A stretch of 34,452 nucleotides of DNA from Pseudomonas sp. (GTDB lineage: Bacteria; Pseudomonadota; Gammaproteobacteria; Pseudomonadales; Pseudomonadaceae), in NCBI GenBank assembly GCA_007713455.1, contig VMRT01000025.1, forward strand, positions 1 to 34,452, given 5' to 3'. Below the pieces are notes generated by a model, which was not told the DNA's origin, made no database searches, and saw nothing but the letters and a program-made list of their open reading frames with translations. Positions 25,233-34,447 of this stretch are shown here, in pieces (position 1 is the stretch's first letter; every line of letters starts with the position of its first letter). The position numbers and the translations under genes are program-made.

Positions 25233-25720
25233 TGACTCTTTCCTACGACGCCGCGCGCGACTTCCTCTACCGCGAATCGCGCTATCTGGACGACAAGGAC
25301 TGGGACGCCTGGCTCGAACTCTATGCGCCGGACGCCACCTTCTGGATGCCGGCCTGGGATGATCGCGACCAGCTGACCCAGGACCCGATGAGCGAAATCT
25401 CGCTGATCTGGTATGGCAACCGCAGTGGCTTGGAAGACCGGGTGTTCCGCATCCGCACCGAGCGCTCCAGCGCGACCATTCCGGATACCCGCACTAGCCA
25501 CAACATCAGCAACCTCGAACTGCTCGAGCAGGCCGATGGCGTCTGCAAGCTGCGTTTCAACTGGCACACGATGAGCTTTCGCTACAAGACGGTCGACCAC
25601 TTCTACGGCACCAGCTTCTACACCCTTGATACGCGCGGCGAGAACCCGCTGATCAAGGCCAAGAAGGTCGTGCTGAAGAACGACTACATCCGCCAGATGA
25701 TCGACGTGTACCACCTCTGA
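25232..25720 (+). CDS. benB: Benzoate 1,2-dioxygenase small (beta) subunit
   Basis: BenB is the structural beta subunit of the alpha3-beta3 oxygenase. The 162-aa protein has the cone-shaped SnoaL/NTF2-like fold of ring-hydroxylating dioxygenase beta subunits, with YDAARDFLYRESRYLDD at the N terminus and the conserved TRTSHNISNLEL block in the middle. Length matches the family. The start ATG overlaps the benA stop, and benC follows ten bases later. Confidence 0.96.
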   Translation: MTLSYDAARDFLYRESRYLDDKDWDAWLELYAPDATFWMPAWDDRDQLTQDPMSEISLIWYGNRSGLEDRVFRIRTERSSATIPDTRTSHNISNLELLEQADGVCKLRFNWHTMSFRYKTVDHFYGTSFYTLDTRGENPLIKAKKVVLKNDYIRQMIDVYHL

Positions 25721-25730
25721 GGGCGCCGCC

Positions 25731-26741
25731 ATGACTCACAAGATCGCACTGAACTTCGAAGACGGCGTCACCCGTTTCATCGACGCCAACTTAGGCGAAA
25801 CCGTCGCCGATGCCGCCTACCGCCAAGGCATCAACGTGCCGCTGGATTGCCGGGACGGCGCCTGCGGAGCCTGCAAGTGCTTTGCCGAAAGCGGTCGCTA
25901 CGACCTCGGCGAGGAATACATCGAGGACGCGCTGAGCGAAGCCGAAGCCGAGCAGGGTTACGTGCTGACCTGCCAAATGCTTGCCGAAAGCGACTGCGTG
26001 ATTCGCGTGCCGGCCGCTTCTGACATCTGCAAGACCCAGCAGGCCAACTACCAGGCCGCCATCAGTAATTTGCGCCAGCTGTCCGAGAGCACCATTGCGC
26101 TGTCGATCAAGGGCGAATCGCTGAACCAGCTGGCGTTCCTGCCCGGGCAGTACGTCAATCTGCAGGTGCCTGGCAGCGATCAGACCCGCGCCTATTCCTT
26201 CAGCTCGCTGCAAAAGGATGGCGAAGTCAGCTTCCTGATCCGCAACGTGCCGGGCGGGCTGATGAGCAGCTTCCTGACGAACCTTGCCAAGGCTGGCGAC
26301 AGCGTCAATCTGGCCGGGCCGCTCGGCGCCTTCTATCTGCGCGAGATCAAGCGGCCATTGTTATTACTGGCCGGCGGCACCGGTCTCGCGCCGTTCACCG
26401 CAATGCTGGAGAAGATCGCCGAGCAGGGTAGCGAGCATCCGCTGCACCTGATCTACGGCGTCACCCACGACCACGACCTGGTGGAGATGGAGAAGCTCGA
26501 GGCCTTCGCCGCGCGCATCCCCAACTTCACTTACAGCGCCTGCGTCGCCAGCCCGGACAGCGCCTATCCGCAGAAGGGCTACGTGACCCAGCACATCGAC
26601 CCCAGGCACCTCAACGATGGTGAAGTGGACATCTACCTCTGCGGCCCGCCTCCGATGGTCGAGGCGGTCAGCGGCTTCATTCGTGAGCAGGGGCTGGAGC
26701 CGGCGAACTTCTACTTCGAGAAGTTTGCCGCCAGCGCCTGA
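25731..26741 (+). CDS. benC: Benzoate dioxygenase electron-transfer reductase
   Basis: BenC passes electrons from NADH to the oxygenase. The 336-aa protein has an N-terminal plant-type [2Fe-2S] ferredoxin domain with C40, C45, C48 and C81. An FAD-binding domain follows (RAYSFSS motif near residue 150), then a C-terminal NAD-binding domain with LLLAGGTGLAPF and the terminal FYFEKFA. All cofactor motifs are complete. GAGGGCGCC precedes the start. Confidence 0.96.
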   Translation: MTHKIALNFEDGVTRFIDANLGETVADAAYRQGINVPLDCRDGACGACKCFAESGRYDLGEEYIEDALSEAEAEQGYVLTCQMLAESDCVIRVPAASDICKTQQANYQAAISNLRQLSESTIALSIKGESLNQLAFLPGQYVNLQVPGSDQTRAYSFSSLQKDGEVSFLIRNVPGGLMSSFLTNLAKAGDSVNLAGPLGAFYLREIKRPLLLLAGGTGLAPFTAMLEKIAEQGSEHPLHLIYGVTHDHDLVEMEKLEAFAARIPNFTYSACVASPDSAYPQKGYVTQHIDPRHLNDGEVDIYLCGPPPMVEAVSGFIREQGLEPANFYFEKFAASA

Positions 26742-26750
26742 CAGCCAACC

Positions 26751-26783
26751 GTAGGGGTGGGCAACTGCGCCGCATTGCCCACC
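26751..26783. repeat. REP-like hairpin between benC and benD
   Basis: GGTGGGCAA (26756-26764) and TTGCCCACC (26775-26783) form a perfect 9-bp stem with a 10-base loop, preceded by GTAGG. This resembles pseudomonad REP elements, which often carry GTAGGGTGGGC at the foot. Within an operon it may stabilise or attenuate the transcript. Confidence 0.55.
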
Positions 26784-26813
26784 GAATCCCTCGCCATTCC
26801 AGAGGTTGGGTAG

Positions 26814-27593
26814 ATGAACACACGTTTTCAGAACAAGGTCGCCGTCATCACCGGCGCGGCCCAGGGCATCGGCCGCCGCGTGGCCGAGCGCATGGGCGAA
26901 GAGGGTGGCAGGCTGTTGCTGGTCGACCGCTCCGAGTTGGTCCATGAACTGGCCGATGAGCTAGGGTCGAAGGGCGTCGAGGTGCTGACGCTGACGGCTG
27001 ATCTCGAGCAATTTGCCGACTGCCATCGCGTCATGAACGCGGCGAAGGCGCGCTTCGGCCGTCTCGATATCTTGGTCAACAACGTCGGCGGCACCATCTG
27101 GGCCAAGCCCTTCGAGCATTACCAGGAACACGAGATTGAGGCCGAAGTGCGCCGCTCGCTGTTCCCCACGCTGTGGTGTTGTCACGCCGCGCTGCCGCAC
27201 ATGCTGGAGCAGGGCGCGGGCGCCATCGTCAACGTCTCTTCGATTGCCACGCGCAGCCTGAATCGCGTGCCCTATGGCGCGGCCAAGGGCGGGGTGAATG
27301 CGCTGACTGCGTGCCTGGCCTTCGAGAACGCCGAGCGCGGCATTCGCGTCAACGCCACCGCGCCGGGCGGCACCGAGGCGCCGCCGCGACGCATTCCGCG
27401 CAACAGTGCCGAGCAGACTGAGCAGGAAAAGCTCTGGTACCAGCAGATCGTCGATCAGACCGTCGATTCATCGCTGATGAAGCGCTACGGGACGATCGAC
27501 GAGCAGGCCGGCGCGATCCTTTTCCTGGCATCGGACGACGCGTCCTACATCACCGGCGTGACCCTGCCGGTGGGTGGTGGCGATCTCGGCTGA
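26814..27593 (+). CDS. benD: 1,6-dihydroxycyclohexa-2,4-diene-1-carboxylate dehydrogenase
   Basis: BenD oxidises and decarboxylates the benzoate cis-diol to catechol, reducing NAD+. The 259-aa short-chain dehydrogenase has the cofactor motif TGAAQGIG (13-20), NNVGG (89-93) and the catalytic serine near S142/S143 with Y154 and K158 (Y-x3-K in PYGAAKGG). The size is normal for the family. It follows benC after a 72-bp gap that holds a REP-like hairpin, with AGAGG upstream of the start. Confidence 0.95.
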   Translation: MNTRFQNKVAVITGAAQGIGRRVAERMGEEGGRLLLVDRSELVHELADELGSKGVEVLTLTADLEQFADCHRVMNAAKARFGRLDILVNNVGGTIWAKPFEHYQEHEIEAEVRRSLFPTLWCCHAALPHMLEQGAGAIVNVSSIATRSLNRVPYGAAKGGVNALTACLAFENAERGIRVNATAPGGTEAPPRRIPRNSAEQTEQEKLWYQQIVDQTVDSSLMKRYGTIDEQAGAILFLASDDASYITGVTLPVGGGDLG

Positions 27594-27635
27594 ATCACAT
27601 AGACCGGCCTGACCGGACAACGCCAAGGCACCTCG

Positions 27636-27658
27636 GCAGCGCGGTGATTCACCGCTGC
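27636..27658. other. Hairpin between benD and benK
   Basis: GCAGCGCGGTGA and TCACCGCTGC form a stem with one bulged base. There is no T-run, so it is not a clear terminator. It could attenuate expression or stabilise the upstream mRNA. Confidence 0.4.
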
Positions 27659-27697
27659 GGCCGACCGCGACTAACAAAAACAATAGAGAGTCTTGCC

Positions 27698-29041
27698 ATG
27701 CGAAAAGTAGATGTTCACGAAATCATCGATAACGCACGCTTCAGCAGCTTCCATTGGCTCGTCGTGTGCCTCTGCGCACTGCTGCTGATCTTCGACGGCT
27801 ACGACCTGTTCATCTATGGCGTAGTGCTGCCGGTAATCATGAAGGAATGGGGGCTGACCCCGCTGGAAGCTGGTGCGCTGGGTAGTTACGCGCTGTTCGG
27901 GATGATGTTCGGCGCGTTGGTCTTCGGCACCCTGGCTGACCGCATCGGTCGCAAGAAAGGCATTGCCATCTGCTTCGTACTGTTCAGCGGGGCCACCGTG
28001 CTCAATGGTTTCGCCAGCACGCCGACCGAGTTCGGCATCTTCCGCTTTCTCGCCGGCCTCGGCTGCGGCGGGTTGATGCCCAATGTGGTGGCGCTGATGA
28101 ATGAATACGCGCCGAAGAAACTGCGTAGCACGCTGGTGGCGGTCATGTTCAGCGGCTACTCGCTGGGCGGCATGCTGTCGGCCGGCCTCGGAATCTACAT
28201 GCTGCCGCGCTTCGGCTGGGAAGCGATGTTCTTCGCCGCCGCGGTGCCGCTGCTGTTGTTGCCGGTGATCCTCTGGTATCTGCCGGAGTCGGTGGGTTTC
28301 CTCGTCCGCCAGGGCCGCGGTGAGCAGGCCCGGGCGTTGCTGAACAAGGTCGACCCGAGCCGCCAACTGACCGCAGTCGATGAACTGGTGATGGCCGATG
28401 TGAAGGGCAAGAGCGCTTCGGTGCTGGAGCTGTTTCGCGACGGCCGTGGCGTGCGCACCTTCTCCCTGTGGCTGGCGTTCTTTTGCTGCCTACTGATGGT
28501 CTACGCGCTGGGCTCCTGGCTGCCGAAACTGATGGCCAACGCCGGTTACAGCCTGGGCTCCAGCCTGTCGTTCCTGCTGGCGCTGAATTTCGGGGGGATG
28601 GCTGGCGCGATTCTCGGCGGCTGGCTGGGCGATCGCTACAACCTGTCCAAGGTAGTGGTGGTGTTCTTCGCCGTGTCGGTAGCCTCGATCAGCCTGCTTG
28701 GCTTCAAGACCCCGATGCCGGTGCTGTACACCCTGATCTTCATCGCCGGCGCCACGGTGATCGGCACGCAGATCCTGCTGTACGCGACCGCTGCACAGTT
28801 CTATGGCCTGTCGATCCGCTCCACCGGGCTTGGCTGGGCCTCGGGAATCGGCCGCAACGGCGCCATCGTCGGCCCGCTGCTGGGTGGCGCGCTGCTGGGC
28901 ATCAACCTGCCGCTGCAGCTCAAATTCATGGCCTTCGCCGTGCCGGGCGTCGTCGCCGCACTGGCCATGACCGCCTTCGCCATCTCCAGCAAGCGCAGCC
29001 CGGAAGCCGCACCAGTCGTGCTGTCGGCGGCCAAGGCGTGA
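27698..29041 (+). CDS. benK: Benzoate/H+ symporter, major facilitator superfamily
   Basis: BenK imports benzoate across the inner membrane. The 447-aa protein has about 12 membrane segments. The aromatic acid:H+ symporter motifs are present: FDGYDLFIYG in helix 1 (DGYD) and GTLADRIGRKK in the loop between helices 2 and 3. I start at ATG 27698 (MRKVDVHEII) with GAGAG just upstream; an open frame extends to 27644, but those residues do not look like the family. catB follows after 29 bp with no terminator, so benK is likely co-transcribed with cat genes. Confidence 0.94.
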   Translation: MRKVDVHEIIDNARFSSFHWLVVCLCALLLIFDGYDLFIYGVVLPVIMKEWGLTPLEAGALGSYALFGMMFGALVFGTLADRIGRKKGIAICFVLFSGATVLNGFASTPTEFGIFRFLAGLGCGGLMPNVVALMNEYAPKKLRSTLVAVMFSGYSLGGMLSAGLGIYMLPRFGWEAMFFAAAVPLLLLPVILWYLPESVGFLVRQGRGEQARALLNKVDPSRQLTAVDELVMADVKGKSASVLELFRDGRGVRTFSLWLAFFCCLLMVYALGSWLPKLMANAGYSLGSSLSFLLALNFGGMAGAILGGWLGDRYNLSKVVVVFFAVSVASISLLGFKTPMPVLYTLIFIAGATVIGTQILLYATAAQFYGLSIRSTGLGWASGIGRNGAIVGPLLGGALLGINLPLQLKFMAFAVPGVVAALAMTAFAISSKRSPEAAPVVLSAAKA

Positions 29042-29070
29042 CCCCTGACATTGGTAAATCGGAAATCGAT

Positions 29071-30192
29071 ATGAGCCCCATCCTGATCGAAAGTATCCAG
29101 GCAATCGTCGTCGACCTGCCGACCATTCGCCCGCACAAACTGGCGATGCACACCATGCAGCAACAGACGCTGGTGATCATCCGCGTGCGTTGCAGTGACG
29201 GTATCGAAGGCATCGGCGAATCCACCACTATCGGTGGTCTGGCCTATGGCAACGAAAGCCCGGAGAGCATCAAGCAGAACATCGACAGCCACCTCGGCCC
29301 GCTGCTGGTGGGCCAGGATGCAGCGAATATCAACGCGGCCATGCTGCGTCTGGACAAGGCCGCCAAGGGCAATACGTTCGCCAAGTCCGGCCTGGAAAGC
29401 GCGCTGCTGGACGCGCAGGGCAAGCGCTTCGGGCTGCCGGTCAGCGAGCTGCTCGGCGGCCGCGTGCGCGACAGCCTGGAAGTCGCCTGGACCCTGGCCA
29501 GCGGTGACACAGCGAGAGACATTGAGGAGGCCGCGCGCATGCTCGATATCCGCCGCCATCGCATCTTCAAGCTGAAGATCGGCGCTGGCGAAGTGAATGC
29601 CGACCTCAAGCACGTCATCGCCATCAAGCAGGCCCTCGGCGAGCGCGCCAGTGTGCGCGTCGACGTCAACCAGGCGTGGGACGAGTCGGTGGCGCTGCGG
29701 GCCTGCCGCATCCTCGGCGACAACGGCATTGATCTGATCGAGCAGCCCATCTCGCGGATCAACCGCGGCGGGCAGATTCGCCTGAATCAGCGCAGCCCGG
29801 CACCGATCATGGCCGACGAATCCATCGAGAGCGTCGAAGATGCCTTCAGCCTGGCCGCCGACGGCGCCACAAGCATCTTCGCCCTGAAGATCGCCAAGAA
29901 CGGCGGCCCGCGTGCCGTATTGCGCACCGCGCAGATCGCCGAGGCAGCCGGTATCGCGCTGTATGGCGGCACCATGCTCGAAGGCGCCATCGGCACCCTG
30001 GCCTCGGCGCATGCCTTCGTCACCCTCAATAAGTTGACCTGGGGCACCGAGCTGTTCGGCCCGCTGCTGCTCACCGAAGAAATCGTCGCCGAGCCGCCGG
30101 TCTACCGCGACTTCCATCTGGAAGTGCCGCGCACGCAGGGCCTTGGCCTGACCCTCGACGAAGAGCGCCTGGCGTTCTTCAGTCGCACGTAA
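29071..30192 (+). CDS. catB: Muconate cycloisomerase
   Basis: CatB converts cis,cis-muconate to muconolactone, the second step of catechol ortho-cleavage. The 373-aa enolase-superfamily enzyme has K167 and K169 (FKLKIG), metal ligands D198, E224 and D249, and K273 (FALKIAKNGG), the full active-site set at the family's usual positions. The frame is open well upstream, overlapping benK, but ATG 29071 gives the proper N terminus (MSPILIESIQAIVVDLP). No divergent catR is present upstream, which is where it is found in many pseudomonads. Confidence 0.96.
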   Translation: MSPILIESIQAIVVDLPTIRPHKLAMHTMQQQTLVIIRVRCSDGIEGIGESTTIGGLAYGNESPESIKQNIDSHLGPLLVGQDAANINAAMLRLDKAAKGNTFAKSGLESALLDAQGKRFGLPVSELLGGRVRDSLEVAWTLASGDTARDIEEAARMLDIRRHRIFKLKIGAGEVNADLKHVIAIKQALGERASVRVDVNQAWDESVALRACRILGDNGIDLIEQPISRINRGGQIRLNQRSPAPIMADESIESVEDAFSLAADGATSIFALKIAKNGGPRAVLRTAQIAEAAGIALYGGTMLEGAIGTLASAHAFVTLNKLTWGTELFGPLLLTEEIVAEPPVYRDFHLEVPRTQGLGLTLDEERLAFFSRT

Positions 30193-30207
30193 CTGGAGGC
30201 TGAACTG

Positions 30208-30498
30208 ATGCTGTTCCACGTAAAGATGATCGTAAAACTGCCCGTCGATATGGACCCCGGCAAGGCGTTCAAGCTGAAGGCTGACGAGAAGGAACTGGCC
30301 CAGGGCCTGATGCGTGAAGGCAAGTGGCGGCACCTCTGGCGCATCGCCGGCCAGTACGCCAACTACAGCGTGTTCGATGTGGCCAGCGTTCAGGAACTGC
30401 ACGACACCCTGATGCAGCTGCCGCTGTTTCCCTACATGGAGATCGAGGTCAATCCGCTGTGCCGGCATCCGTCCTCGATTCGTGAAGACGACAGCTGA
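30208..30498 (+). CDS. catC: Muconolactone delta-isomerase
   Basis: CatC isomerises muconolactone to beta-ketoadipate enol-lactone. The 96-aa protein matches the family end to end, from MLFHVKMIVKLPVDM through WRHLWRIAGQYANYSVFDV to FPYMEIEVNPLCRHPSS. It is 15 bp after catB, with CTGGAGGC as ribosome binding site. A hairpin with GGCCGG/CCGGCC arms (30513-30530) follows the stop. Confidence 0.96.
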   Translation: MLFHVKMIVKLPVDMDPGKAFKLKADEKELAQGLMREGKWRHLWRIAGQYANYSVFDVASVQELHDTLMQLPLFPYMEIEVNPLCRHPSSIREDDS

Positions 30499-30512
30499 TC
30501 GAACCTGAAAAA

Positions 30513-30530
30513 GGCCGGTGTGCGCCGGCC
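30513..30530. terminator. GC-rich hairpin between catC and catA
   Basis: The arms GGCCGG (30513-30518) and CCGGCC (30525-30530) have a six-base loop. No T-run follows on the + strand, so read-through to catA is expected. On the minus strand TTTTTC follows, so it could stop antisense transcripts. Confidence 0.4.
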
Positions 30531-30572
30531 AATCAACCCGCGTCACCACAACTACAAGACGAGGCCTGAGCC

Positions 30573-31511
30573 ATGACTGTGAAAATCTCCCATTCCCCGG
30601 AAATCCAGAAGTTCTTCAAGGAAGCCAGCGGCTTCAACAATGACGAAGGCAGCCGCCGCATGAAGACGGTGGTCAACCGCATCCTGATCGATACCGCGAA
30701 GATCATCGAGGATCTGGAAATCACCCAGGATGAGTTCTGGAAAGCGGTGGACTACCTGAATCGTCTGGGCGGCCGCCACGAGGCAGGCCTGCTGGTCGCT
30801 GGTCTCGGTCTGGAGCATTTTCTCGATTTGCTGGAGGATGCCAAGGACCAGCAGCAGGGCTTGACTGGCGGCACGCTGCGTACCATCGAAGGCCCGCTGT
30901 ATGTAGCCGGCGCCCCGATCGCTCAGGGCGTGACACGCATGGACGACGGCAGCGAGGATGATGTTGCCACGACGATGTTCCTGCAGGGTCGCGTCACCGG
31001 CCCGGACGGCAAGCCACTTGCCGGTGCGGTAGTCGACCTGTGGCACGCCAACACCAAGGGTAACTATTCCTACTTCGACAAGAGCCAGTCCGACTACAAC
31101 CTGCGTCGCCGCATCGTCACCGACGAGAACGGCTGTTACCGCGCGCGCAGCATCGTGCCTTCCGGCTATGGCTGCTCGCCCGACGGTCCGACCCAGGAGG
31201 TGCTCGACACCCTCGGCCGCCACGGCCAGCGTCCGGCGCACATCCATTTCTTCATCTCCGCGCCGGGCTATCGCCATCTGACTACCCAGATCAACCTGGC
31301 CGGCGACAAGTACTTGTGGGACGACTTCGCTTACGCAACTCGCGACGGGCTGGTCGGTGACATTCACTTCATCGATGACGCCGAAGCCGCACGCAGCCGC
31401 GGTGTGCAAGGCCGCTTCGCCGAGGTCGACTTCGACTTCCAGCTGCAGAAAGCGCCCGCGCCGAAGGCCGAACAGCGCAGCTCGCGTCCGCGCGCTTTGC
31501 AGGAGGCGTAA
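30573..31511 (+). CDS. catA: Catechol 1,2-dioxygenase
   Basis: CatA opens catechol between its hydroxyls to give cis,cis-muconate. The 312-aa intradiol dioxygenase has an N-terminal helical linker domain and the ferric iron ligands Y165 (KGNYSYF), Y199 (PSGYGCS), H223 and H225 (RPAHIHFF), the standard set. The start has GACGAGGCCTGAGCC upstream. Gene order catB-catC-catA is the usual Pseudomonas order. The C-terminal tail after QLQKAP is low-complexity and looks dispensable. Confidence 0.97.
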   Translation: MTVKISHSPEIQKFFKEASGFNNDEGSRRMKTVVNRILIDTAKIIEDLEITQDEFWKAVDYLNRLGGRHEAGLLVAGLGLEHFLDLLEDAKDQQQGLTGGTLRTIEGPLYVAGAPIAQGVTRMDDGSEDDVATTMFLQGRVTGPDGKPLAGAVVDLWHANTKGNYSYFDKSQSDYNLRRRIVTDENGCYRARSIVPSGYGCSPDGPTQEVLDTLGRHGQRPAHIHFFISAPGYRHLTTQINLAGDKYLWDDFAYATRDGLVGDIHFIDDAEAARSRGVQGRFAEVDFDFQLQKAPAPKAEQRSSRPRALQEA

Positions 31512-31670
31512 GGCAAGCATGTCGGCGCCAGCCACGGACGGCTCTGCCGCGCCAACAATTAATGCGGGGCGGCGTGTCCCGCGGCCTTGCCGAGCCACTG
31601 AAACGATGTACCTACAACAAGAGCCGTCCGGACACTGTCACGGATAGCCAGGCCTGACTTGCGAGGCTTC

Positions 31671-32876
31671 ATGAAGACGCTACTCAGAGACTGTTCGCTT
31701 TCTGCCGTGGTCGCGGGGTTCATCGCGACGGTGATTTCGTACGCCGGCCCCCTGGTGATCATCTTCCAGGCAGCCAAGGCGGGTGGGTTGCCCCAAGACG
31801 TACTGTCGTCATGGGTCTGGACGATCTCCATCGGCAGCGGCGTGCTCGGCATTCTGCTAAGCCTGCGCTACAAAGTGCCGATCATCATTGCCTGGTCCGC
31901 GCCGGGCTCGGCGCTGCTGGTCACCATGCTGCCCGACATCACGCTGAATGAGGCTGTCGGTGCCTATGTCGTCACCAGCGTGGTGGTGTTGTTGGTGGGC
32001 CTATCAGGTGCATTCGACCGCATCATCAACCGCCTGCCGGCCGCGATTGCCGCAGGCATGCTCGCGGGGATCCTGTTCCGCTTCGGGACTGGCCTGTTCA
32101 TCTCCATAAAGGAACAGCCCTGGCTGGTGTTGGCGATGTTCGCCACCTATCTGGCGTTCAAGCGTGCCTTGCCTCGCTACGCGGTGCTCGCGGTGCTGGT
32201 TGTCGGCGTAACGATCACCGTCGCCTCTGGCGAATTGCAAAGCGAGGCCCTGGTGATCGGCTTGGCGACGCCGACTTGGATCGCCCCCGAGTTCAGTTGG
32301 CAGGTGATGCTGAATATCGCCTTTCCGCTGGTGATGGTGGCGCTGACCGGGCAATTCGTTCCGGGCATGGCTGTTCTGCGCAACGACGGCTACAGCACGC
32401 CGGCCAGCCCGTTGATCAGCAGCAGCGCATTGGGTTCGTTGCTGCTGGCGCCGTTCGGTTGCCACGGGCTGAACCTTGCTGCAATCACGGCGGCGATCTG
32501 CACGGGCCGGGAAGCTCACGAGAATCCGGCGAAGCGTTACGTTGCGGGCGTATCGGGCGGTGTCTTCTATCTGCTGCTCGGGGTATTCGGTGCGACGCTG
32601 GTCTCCATCTTCACCGCGTTTCCCCCGGCTCTGATCGCAGCCCTGGCCGGTCTGGCACTACTGGCCGCAATTGGCGGCGCGCTGAGTGCCGCGATGGCAA
32701 TGCCCGCAGACCGTGAGGCTGCCTTGATCACCTTTCTGGTGACGGCATCCGGTATGTCGTTCCTCGACCTGTCCGCGGCGTTCTGGGGACTGATCTTCGG
32801 CATTGCTGCCCATCTCTTCTTGACGCTTCGCCCCGTAGCGGCAAATCACGCGCAGGAGCGACAGCCGGCCGGCTGA
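31671..32876 (+). CDS. benE: Benzoate transporter, BenE family
   Basis: BenE is a second inner-membrane benzoate carrier. The 401-aa protein is almost entirely membrane helices, with the family blocks SAVVAGFIATVISYAGP, IAWSAPGSALL and LLAPFGCHGLNLAAITAAIC. I start at ATG 31671 (MKTLLRDC) because GAGG lies just upstream; the alternative start 12 bases earlier is a TTG without a better site. It follows catA after 159 bp containing a hairpin but no clear terminator, and it may share the ben/cat transcript. Confidence 0.93.
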   Translation: MKTLLRDCSLSAVVAGFIATVISYAGPLVIIFQAAKAGGLPQDVLSSWVWTISIGSGVLGILLSLRYKVPIIIAWSAPGSALLVTMLPDITLNEAVGAYVVTSVVVLLVGLSGAFDRIINRLPAAIAAGMLAGILFRFGTGLFISIKEQPWLVLAMFATYLAFKRALPRYAVLAVLVVGVTITVASGELQSEALVIGLATPTWIAPEFSWQVMLNIAFPLVMVALTGQFVPGMAVLRNDGYSTPASPLISSSALGSLLLAPFGCHGLNLAAITAAICTGREAHENPAKRYVAGVSGGVFYLLLGVFGATLVSIFTAFPPALIAALAGLALLAAIGGALSAAMAMPADREAALITFLVTASGMSFLDLSAAFWGLIFGIAAHLFLTLRPVAANHAQERQPAG

Positions 32877-32990
32877 TCTCGATTTTCACGGCGGCGCGAC
32901 AACCGAGTCACCCAACATGTAGTCCTCCCCGGCACCACGCCGGAGAGCTAGCTGCGTGCACCCAGAAAACAACAACAAGAGACGAATACC

Positions 32991-34250
32991 ATGCAGAAAC
33001 GATCAATCTCGAGACTTGCTCTGACCATTGCTGCCGCTTCCGCCGTGCAGTACGTGCCTGCCGAGGCCGGTGGGTTCATGGAGGATTCGACTGCCACGCT
33101 ACAGGCACGCAACTACTACTTCAGCCGCGATTTCTCGGATATCGAGGGGCCAAATCAGCAGTCGAAGGCGGAGGAGTGGGGGCAGGGATTCATTCTCAAC
33201 TTCAAGTCCGGCTATACGCAGGGCACGGTTGGGGTAGGCGTCGATGCAATCGGGATGCTGGGAGTAAAGCTCGACAGCAGTCCTGATCGGGCGGGGACGG
33301 GGCTCTTGCCGGTGGCCGATGATGGCCGGGCAGCGGATGATTACAGCCGCCTGGGTGCTGCGCTGAAAGTGCGAGTCTCGAGCACTGAATTGCGGATCGG
33401 CGAGCTACAGCCAAATCTCCCGGTGTTGACCTTCAGCGACATTCGCCTGCTACCGCCTACTTATCAGGGCGTCAGTTTCGTTTCCAACGAGATCACCGGC
33501 CTTACCTTGCAGGGTGGACACCTGCGCTCGACCAGCCTTCGCAATGAAGCGGGTGATGACCGGATGCGTACGATGCTGGGCCGCACGCTGCAAGCGGGGT
33601 TCAGCGATGCCTTCAACTATGCAGGCGGCGATTATGCGTTCAATGCCAAGCGGACGTCGCTGAGTGCCTGGTACGCTCAGCTTGAAGACATATATAACCA
33701 GCGTTTCCTCGGTCTGAAGCACAGCGAGCCCCTGGGCAGCTGGACGCTTGGCGCCAACCTGGGCTTTTATGACTCGCAGGAAGATGGCAGCAAGCTTGCG
33801 GGAGAGATTGATAATCGGGCGTTCTATTCGCTGCTATCTGCCAGGCAAGGCGGCCATACATTCTATGTCGGCTACCAGGCAATGTTCGGGGACAGCGCTT
33901 TTCCTCGGGTCTTCGCCAACGTAACGCCGCTCGGCAACGAGGTGCCAACCTACGAGTTCGCCGAAAAGGATGAGCGTTCCTGGCAGGCGCGGTACGACTA
34001 CGATTTCGCCGCGGTCGGCGTTCCGGGCCTGGTTGCAACGGTGCGCTATATCTCGAGCGATAACGTCGATACGGATCGGGGCTTCGAGGGTGCCGCTCAT
34101 GAACGCGACCTGGACGTCAGCTATACGATTCAGAGCGGTCCGTTGAAGAACGTCGGCATTCGTATCCGCAATGTTGCTGCGCGCTCTAACTACCGCAGTG
34201 ACATTGATGAGAACCGGTTAATCCTCAGCTATACATTGGCGCTGTTCTGA
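32991..34250 (+). CDS. benF: OprD-family outer-membrane porin, BenF-like
   Basis: This 419-aa porin probably lets benzoate cross the outer membrane. A signal peptide ([20 protein letters not shown], cleavage expected after AEA near residue 26) is followed by [21 protein letters not shown], the N terminus typical of OprD-family channels, including the FSRDF strand. The rest is a chain of amphipathic beta strands ending in an aromatic residue (SYTLALF), as outer-membrane barrels do. Position after benE supports benF; an OprD relative with another aromatic substrate is the alternative. AAGAGACG lies upstream of the start. Confidence 0.88.
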   Translation: MQKRSISRLALTIAAASAVQYVPAEAGGFMEDSTATLQARNYYFSRDFSDIEGPNQQSKAEEWGQGFILNFKSGYTQGTVGVGVDAIGMLGVKLDSSPDRAGTGLLPVADDGRAADDYSRLGAALKVRVSSTELRIGELQPNLPVLTFSDIRLLPPTYQGVSFVSNEITGLTLQGGHLRSTSLRNEAGDDRMRTMLGRTLQAGFSDAFNYAGGDYAFNAKRTSLSAWYAQLEDIYNQRFLGLKHSEPLGSWTLGANLGFYDSQEDGSKLAGEIDNRAFYSLLSARQGGHTFYVGYQAMFGDSAFPRVFANVTPLGNEVPTYEFAEKDERSWQARYDYDFAAVGVPGLVATVRYISSDNVDTDRGFEGAAHERDLDVSYTIQSGPLKNVGIRIRNVAARSNYRSDIDENRLILSYTLALF

Positions 34251-34322
34251 ATAGCAGATCGCCACAGTGTCAGACATAGGAGGGGGCAGTCAGACAAATC
34301 TGGCCTAAGTGGAAATAAACGG

Positions 34323-34350
34323 TTGACGTTGATTTTCAGGCTCCTATAAT
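34323..34350 (+). promoter_or_regulatory. rRNA-type promoter P1
   Basis: TTGACG (34323-34328), a 16-base spacer and a perfect TATAAT (34345-34350) are followed by the GC-rich discriminator GCGCACC. This pattern is typical of growth-rate-controlled stable RNA promoters in pseudomonads. Confidence 0.75.
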
Positions 34351-34419
34351 GCGCACCACTTCCGGCGCAGTCCTTAAGCAAAACCTCTTGTAAATCAAAA
34401 GGTTAGCGAAATAAAAGGG

Positions 34420-34447
34420 TTGCACGGATGGCGGATTCGAGTAGAAT
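34420..34447 (+). promoter_or_regulatory. rRNA-type promoter P2
   Basis: TTGCAC (34420-34425), a 16-base spacer and TAGAAT (34442-34447) are followed by GCGCC, with AT-rich DNA just upstream that could act as an UP element. It lies 97 bp downstream of P1 with the same spacing and discriminator. Transcription leaves the window, so an rRNA or tRNA operon probably starts beyond the right edge. Confidence 0.7.

Noticed and set aside
28801..30549. 582-aa minus-strand ORF opposite benK and catB
   Set aside because: Antisense shadow caused by high third-position GC; the + strand genes have full active sites.
30552..31598. 348-aa minus-strand ORF opposite catA
   Set aside because: Shadow; catA has all iron ligands on the + strand.
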